The notes under the pieces: model-generated
Seen by the model: the letters and a program-made list of their open reading frames with translations, nothing else
Databases searched by the model: none
What the model was told of the DNA's origin: nothing
Assembly (NCBI GenBank): GCA_934358675.1
Contig: CAKRKX010000023.1
Coordinates: 1-28,111 of the forward strand
Direction: 5' to 3'
DNA from: an uncultured Agathobacter sp.
Lineage (GTDB): Bacteria; Bacillota; Clostridia; Lachnospirales; Lachnospiraceae
Length of the DNA: 28,111 nucleotides
Shown here: positions 25,078-28,111 of the stretch, piece by piece
How positions within the stretch are numbered: position 1 is the first letter of the stretch
How the letters are laid out: every line of letters starts with the position of its first letter
Position numbers and translations under genes: made by a program

Positions 25078-26442
25078 TCAATCCGACTCTTTCTTGATCG
25101 CCGTCGTCTGGTTCTCATCCACGCCTTCCGTATTCTCCCGCACAAACAGGATCTTAAACGTCAGGAACAGGATCTTGATATCCATCCATACCGAATAATT
25201 TTCAATATAGGTCAGGTCAAGCTTTAACTTGTCATACGGTGTCGTGTTGTACTTGCCGTACACCTGCGCATAACCGGTAAGTCCCGCCTTCACCTTCAGG
25301 CGAAGCACGAACTCCGGAATCTCTTCCATATACTGATCCGCGATTACCTGACGCTCCGGTCTCGGACCAACCACAGACATCTCGCCTTTTAAAATATTAA
25401 AAAGCTGTGGCAGCTCGTCAAAATGGATTGCACGGATCACGCGTCCGACCGGTGTCACACGGGCATCACCCTTGGCAGCAAGTCTTGCTCCCGCATCCTC
25501 GGAATGCACCGTCATGCTGCGGAACTTGTAGATCATGAACGGTTGTCCGTCCTTCGTGAGACGCTCCTGCTTGTACAGGATCGGACCATGATCGTACAGC
25601 TTGATGGCAAGCACGATCACCAGCATAAAAGGCGATGCGATCACAATGCCGATCAGCGAGATCACAATATCCATGATACGCTTCACAAACTGATCCACGA
25701 TGCTGAGTCCCTGATTGCGGGACAGCAGAAGCGGTGTATCAAACAGATGGATATCATCCGCTCCGCGGAACAGGATATCGGAGATCTTCGGTGTTACATA
25801 CGTTCTTACCGACTCCTGATAACAGTATTTCATGATCTGGTTGCGGGCCTCCGAAGGGAGATCGCATAAAACCACAGCGTTATATTTCTTGATCATCGGA
25901 TAGAGCTTCTCATAACCGATACGATAACTTTCTGCCGCGCAGATATTGTACTTGTCTTTTCTGGTGTTAATTTTCGAGATCAGATCATCCGGAGAATAGT
26001 TTCCGTAGATGACCAGAAGCTGTCTCGGCGGATACAGATGCTGGTACAGCTTACGCACAATCACAACCCACGGAATGACAAATATGATCTCCGTCAGTGT
26101 CATCAGCATCAGCGGTCTCGGGCTGAGATAATCGTTTGCAACCATACAGATCTCAAAATATGCGACGATCATCGCCAGAATGATTGCCAGAATCTGCGAC
26201 AAAATAATATCGGACACTCTCATGTAACCGATACGGTATCCTCCGAACACTTTCGTGAAGAAGAACACGAACAGTACATACATGCCGATGACTGCCCAGT
26301 TACCTCTTTTAAAAAAAGTGTTGGCTTTATCCAGCTGCGGAACGTACATGACATACCATACCCAGCCAAAGCATAACGCCTCCATTGCCAGTGTCAGCAC
26401 GTTTGCCGCAAAGTTCAGTAAATGTTTGTATTTTTCCTTCAT
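25078..26442 (-). CDS. Polyprenyl-phosphate sugar-1-phosphate transferase (CpsE/WcaJ-type)
   Basis: 454-aa membrane enzyme that transfers a sugar-1-phosphate from a UDP-sugar to undecaprenyl phosphate, the first step of a surface glycan. Four N-terminal helices (about 13-33, 50-68, 83-101, 114-134), a Rossmann-like middle (about 140-235), a re-entrant helix (257-283) and the catalytic bacterial sugar transferase domain: KFRSMTVHSED (306-316), DELPQLFNILKGEMSVVGPR (342-361), AGLTGYAQVYG (386-396). This is the WcaJ/WbaP/CpsE form with N-terminal membrane domain, distinct from TagO/WecA. ATG 26442 has GAGGAA upstream. It lies 35 bases after the HPr gene. The sugar is not determined. Confidence 0.92.
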   Translation of the reverse strand: MKEKYKHLLNFAANVLTLAMEALCFGWVWYVMYVPQLDKANTFFKRGNWAVIGMYVLFVFFFTKVFGGYRIGYMRVSDIILSQILAIILAMIVAYFEICMVANDYLSPRPLMLMTLTEIIFVIPWVVIVRKLYQHLYPPRQLLVIYGNYSPDDLISKINTRKDKYNICAAESYRIGYEKLYPMIKKYNAVVLCDLPSEARNQIMKYCYQESVRTYVTPKISDILFRGADDIHLFDTPLLLSRNQGLSIVDQFVKRIMDIVISLIGIVIASPFMLVIVLAIKLYDHGPILYKQERLTKDGQPFMIYKFRSMTVHSEDAGARLAAKGDARVTPVGRVIRAIHFDELPQLFNILKGEMSVVGPRPERQVIADQYMEEIPEFVLRLKVKAGLTGYAQVYGKYNTTPYDKLKLDLTYIENYSVWMDIKILFLTFKILFVRENTEGVDENQTTAIKKESD

Positions 26443-26477
26443 ACGATTCTATTTCCTCGCATTGTATTAATTTGCGC

Positions 26478-26741
26478 TTATTCTCCTAATCCACTCTCAA
26501 TGTATGCGATCAGCGAGTCCAAAGCTTCCTTCTCATCCTCACCCTCGCAGATCAATGTGATCTCATCTCCCGACTTAATGCAGGCTCCGAGCACACTGAG
26601 AACACTCTTGGCATTCGCCGTATTTCCCCTGTATTCAAATGTAACCTTACTCTTGAATTTCATTGCCTCTTTGCAGAGGTTGCCGGCAGGGCGCAGATGC
26701 AGCCCTGTCGGATTCATGATCTTAATTGCCTGTGACAGCAC
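26478..26741 (-). CDS. HPr-family phosphocarrier protein
   Basis: 87-aa phosphocarrier of the PTS family. The active-site His15 lies in GLHLRPAG (13-20), with Arg17; Ser46 is present in AKSVLSVLG (44-52), the site used by HPr kinase in Gram-positive bacteria for carbon catabolite control. The length is normal. The start is GTG at 26741, supported by AGGAGGG seven bases upstream, overlapping the glmM stop region 12 bases away. Unusual neighbours: no PTS enzyme I (ptsI) adjoins; it sits between glmM and a glycan-initiating transferase. It may be the sole HPr or a paralogue; the window cannot tell. Confidence 0.92.
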   Translation of the reverse strand: MLSQAIKIMNPTGLHLRPAGNLCKEAMKFKSKVTFEYRGNTANAKSVLSVLGACIKSGDEITLICEGEDEKEALDSLIAYIESGLGE

Positions 26742-26753
26742 AATAAATCCCTC

Positions 26754-28103
26754 CTAAATCATCACTTTCATGATGAGATCCGCAAGCTTTCTCGCTTCCT
26801 CATCAATGACCGCCTGATCCTTTCCTTCAATCATCACTCGAACGAGCGGTTCTGTACCGGATGGGCGGATCAGCACTCTTCCCTCTCCGGCAAATTTATC
26901 TTCCAGTTCCCTGATTGCATCCGCAATCTCACTGTACTCCATATATCTTTCTTTTTTGTGATTTGGAACCTTGGCATTCACCAAAGCCTGCGGCAATACT
27001 TCCATCACCTTTGCAAGCTCCGACAGCTTCTTGCCGGTGTCCACCATAACCTGTAACAGATGGAGTGCCGTAAGCAGACCATCACCGGTTGTATTGTCAT
27101 CTAAGAAGATCACATGTCCCGACTGCTCTCCGCCAAGATTATAGCCGTTCTCCAGCATATTTTCAAGTACATAGCGATCTCCTACTTTCGTCTTCTCAAC
27201 ATGGATGCCTTTTTTCTTACCCATGATAGAAAATCCGAGGTTCGACATAACCGTGACAACGATCGTATCCTTGGCCAGTCTGCCCTTCTTCTTCAAGTAG
27301 TTTCCACAGATTGCCATCACAACGTCACCGTCGATCAGCGTTCCGTTCTCATCTACCGCAAGCATACGATCCGCATCACCGTCAAAAGCGATACCTACAT
27401 CCGCTTTCTCCGATACGACACGGGCACACAGCTCATCCATATGTGTCGATCCACAGTTGGAATTGATATTCGTTCCATCCGGAGAGGTATGTATTGCGAT
27501 CAGTTTTGCGCCGAGATCCTTTAACGTCTTAACCGATGTGTAAGAACTTGCGCCTTCGGCACAATCGACAACGATCTTCAGGCTCGACAGATCCACCGGA
27601 ACGGTCTTCTCCTGATAGCGGATATACTCCTCTACGATATCCTGTCGGTATTCCACCTTACCGATTCCCGGTCCGATCGGAAATACGACATCCTCCATCT
27701 GATTACGGATCAGAGCCTCGATTTCATCCTCCAAAGCATCGGACAGCTTATAACCGTCTCCGTTGAAGAACTTGATTCCGTTAAACTCCATCGGGTTGTG
27801 TGATGCCGAGATTACAACGCCCGCATCCACCTTGTGCTTACGTGTAAGATAAGCGATTGCCGGAGTCGGTGCGACTCCCACATAGATTGCATTCGCTCCA
27901 ACCGAGCAGATACCTGCCATCAACGCACTCGCTAACATTCCACCGGAAATACGGGTGTCACACCCCACAATAATCGTTGGCTGATGTGACTGTTCCTTCG
28001 TAAGTACGTACGCTCCCGCCTGACCGAGCTGCATTGCCAGCTCGATCGTCAGTTCTGTGCCTGCAACACCTCTGACACCGTCTGTTCCAAACATTCTAGC
28101 CAT
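26754..28103 (-). CDS. glmM: Phosphoglucosamine mutase
   Basis: Converts glucosamine-6-phosphate to glucosamine-1-phosphate, feeding UDP-GlcNAc for peptidoglycan and surface glycans. Seen (numbering from ATG 28103, 449 aa): N-terminal MFGTDGVRG, catalytic phosphoserine motif SASHNP (99-104), metal loop DGDADR (241-246) and the C-terminal phosphate-binding RPSGTEP. The length is normal (about 450). The frame extends to a TTG at 28109; ATG 28103 gives the usual N terminus (MARMFGTDG), but the ribosome site lies beyond the window edge, so the start is not proved. Upstream of and co-directional with HPr. Confidence 0.95.
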   Translation of the reverse strand: MARMFGTDGVRGVAGTELTIELAMQLGQAGAYVLTKEQSHQPTIIVGCDTRISGGMLASALMAGICSVGANAIYVGVAPTPAIAYLTRKHKVDAGVVISASHNPMEFNGIKFFNGDGYKLSDALEDEIEALIRNQMEDVVFPIGPGIGKVEYRQDIVEEYIRYQEKTVPVDLSSLKIVVDCAEGASSYTSVKTLKDLGAKLIAIHTSPDGTNINSNCGSTHMDELCARVVSEKADVGIAFDGDADRMLAVDENGTLIDGDVVMAICGNYLKKKGRLAKDTIVVTVMSNLGFSIMGKKKGIHVEKTKVGDRYVLENMLENGYNLGGEQSGHVIFLDDNTTGDGLLTALHLLQVMVDTGKKLSELAKVMEVLPQALVNAKVPNHKKERYMEYSEIADAIRELEDKFAGEGRVLIRPSGTEPLVRVMIEGKDQAVIDEEARKLADLIMKVMI

Positions 28104-28111
28104 ATTCAATT

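Noticed and set aside
1..28111. CRISPR arrays, insertion sequences, phage genes, tRNA or rRNA genes
   Set aside because: No regular short repeats, transposase or integrase motifs, terminal inverted repeats, or RNA gene signatures were seen on either strand.

Overview
The window looks like a chromosomal segment from a Gram-positive anaerobic clostridium, most likely a Lachnospiraceae member. The case for this is family content and not a marker gene: BIG_2/LRR_5 surface proteins, an LCP wall ligase, HPr with both His15 and Ser46, AAGGAG-type ribosome sites, rho-independent terminators and moderate GC. Almost everything is on the minus strand; one secreted metallo-hydrolase is on the plus strand. 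The whole segment is devoted to the cell envelope.

Layout from high to low coordinates, following minus-strand transcription. (a) 28103-25078: glmM, an HPr phosphocarrier and a CpsE/WcaJ-type polyprenyl-phosphate sugar-1-phosphate transferase, closed by a terminator at 25019-25061. (b) A promoter at 24929-24956 starts a tightly packed operon of about 10.7 kb: GT2 glycosyltransferase, tandem-domain LicD protein, TagG-like permease, TagH-like ATPase, large TagF/TarL-like glycerophosphotransferase, TarI-like cytidylyltransferase, extended SDR, and a pyruvyltransferase-family protein. It ends at a hairpin (14084-14111). This set would make, decorate and export a teichoic-acid-like phosphopolymer. 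(c) Convergent to it, on the plus strand, is a secreted metallo-beta-lactamase-fold enzyme with wall-binding-type repeats, resembling pneumococcal phosphorylcholine esterase (Pce/CbpE). (d) Divergent from that gene is an LCP-family protein, followed by an acyltransferase-3 membrane protein. (e) Two secreted BIG_2/LRR/FxLYD proteins follow, one with a degenerate transglutaminase-like domain. (f) A 522-base stretch (6433-6954) holds two possible very small overlapping ORFs and a terminator. (g) A LysR regulator overlaps an SLC13/DASS-type transporter gene. (h) A three-gene acylation cassette (MBOAT, SGNH/DltD-like protein, AMP-forming ligase cut by the window edge) completes the window.

Together the genes read as a surface-glycopolymer locus. 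GlmM supplies amino-sugar precursor; the sugar-phosphate transferase starts chains on undecaprenyl phosphate; the operon polymerises, decorates (LicD) and exports a phosphopolymer; the LCP protein could attach it to peptidoglycan. The acyltransferases may esterify surface polymers, and the Pce-like enzyme may trim what LicD adds. The most attractive candidate system is this writer/eraser pair: a double LicD and a convergent secreted Pce-like hydrolase. Substrates are inferred from families only; no choline uptake or activation genes (licA, licB, licC) are visible here.
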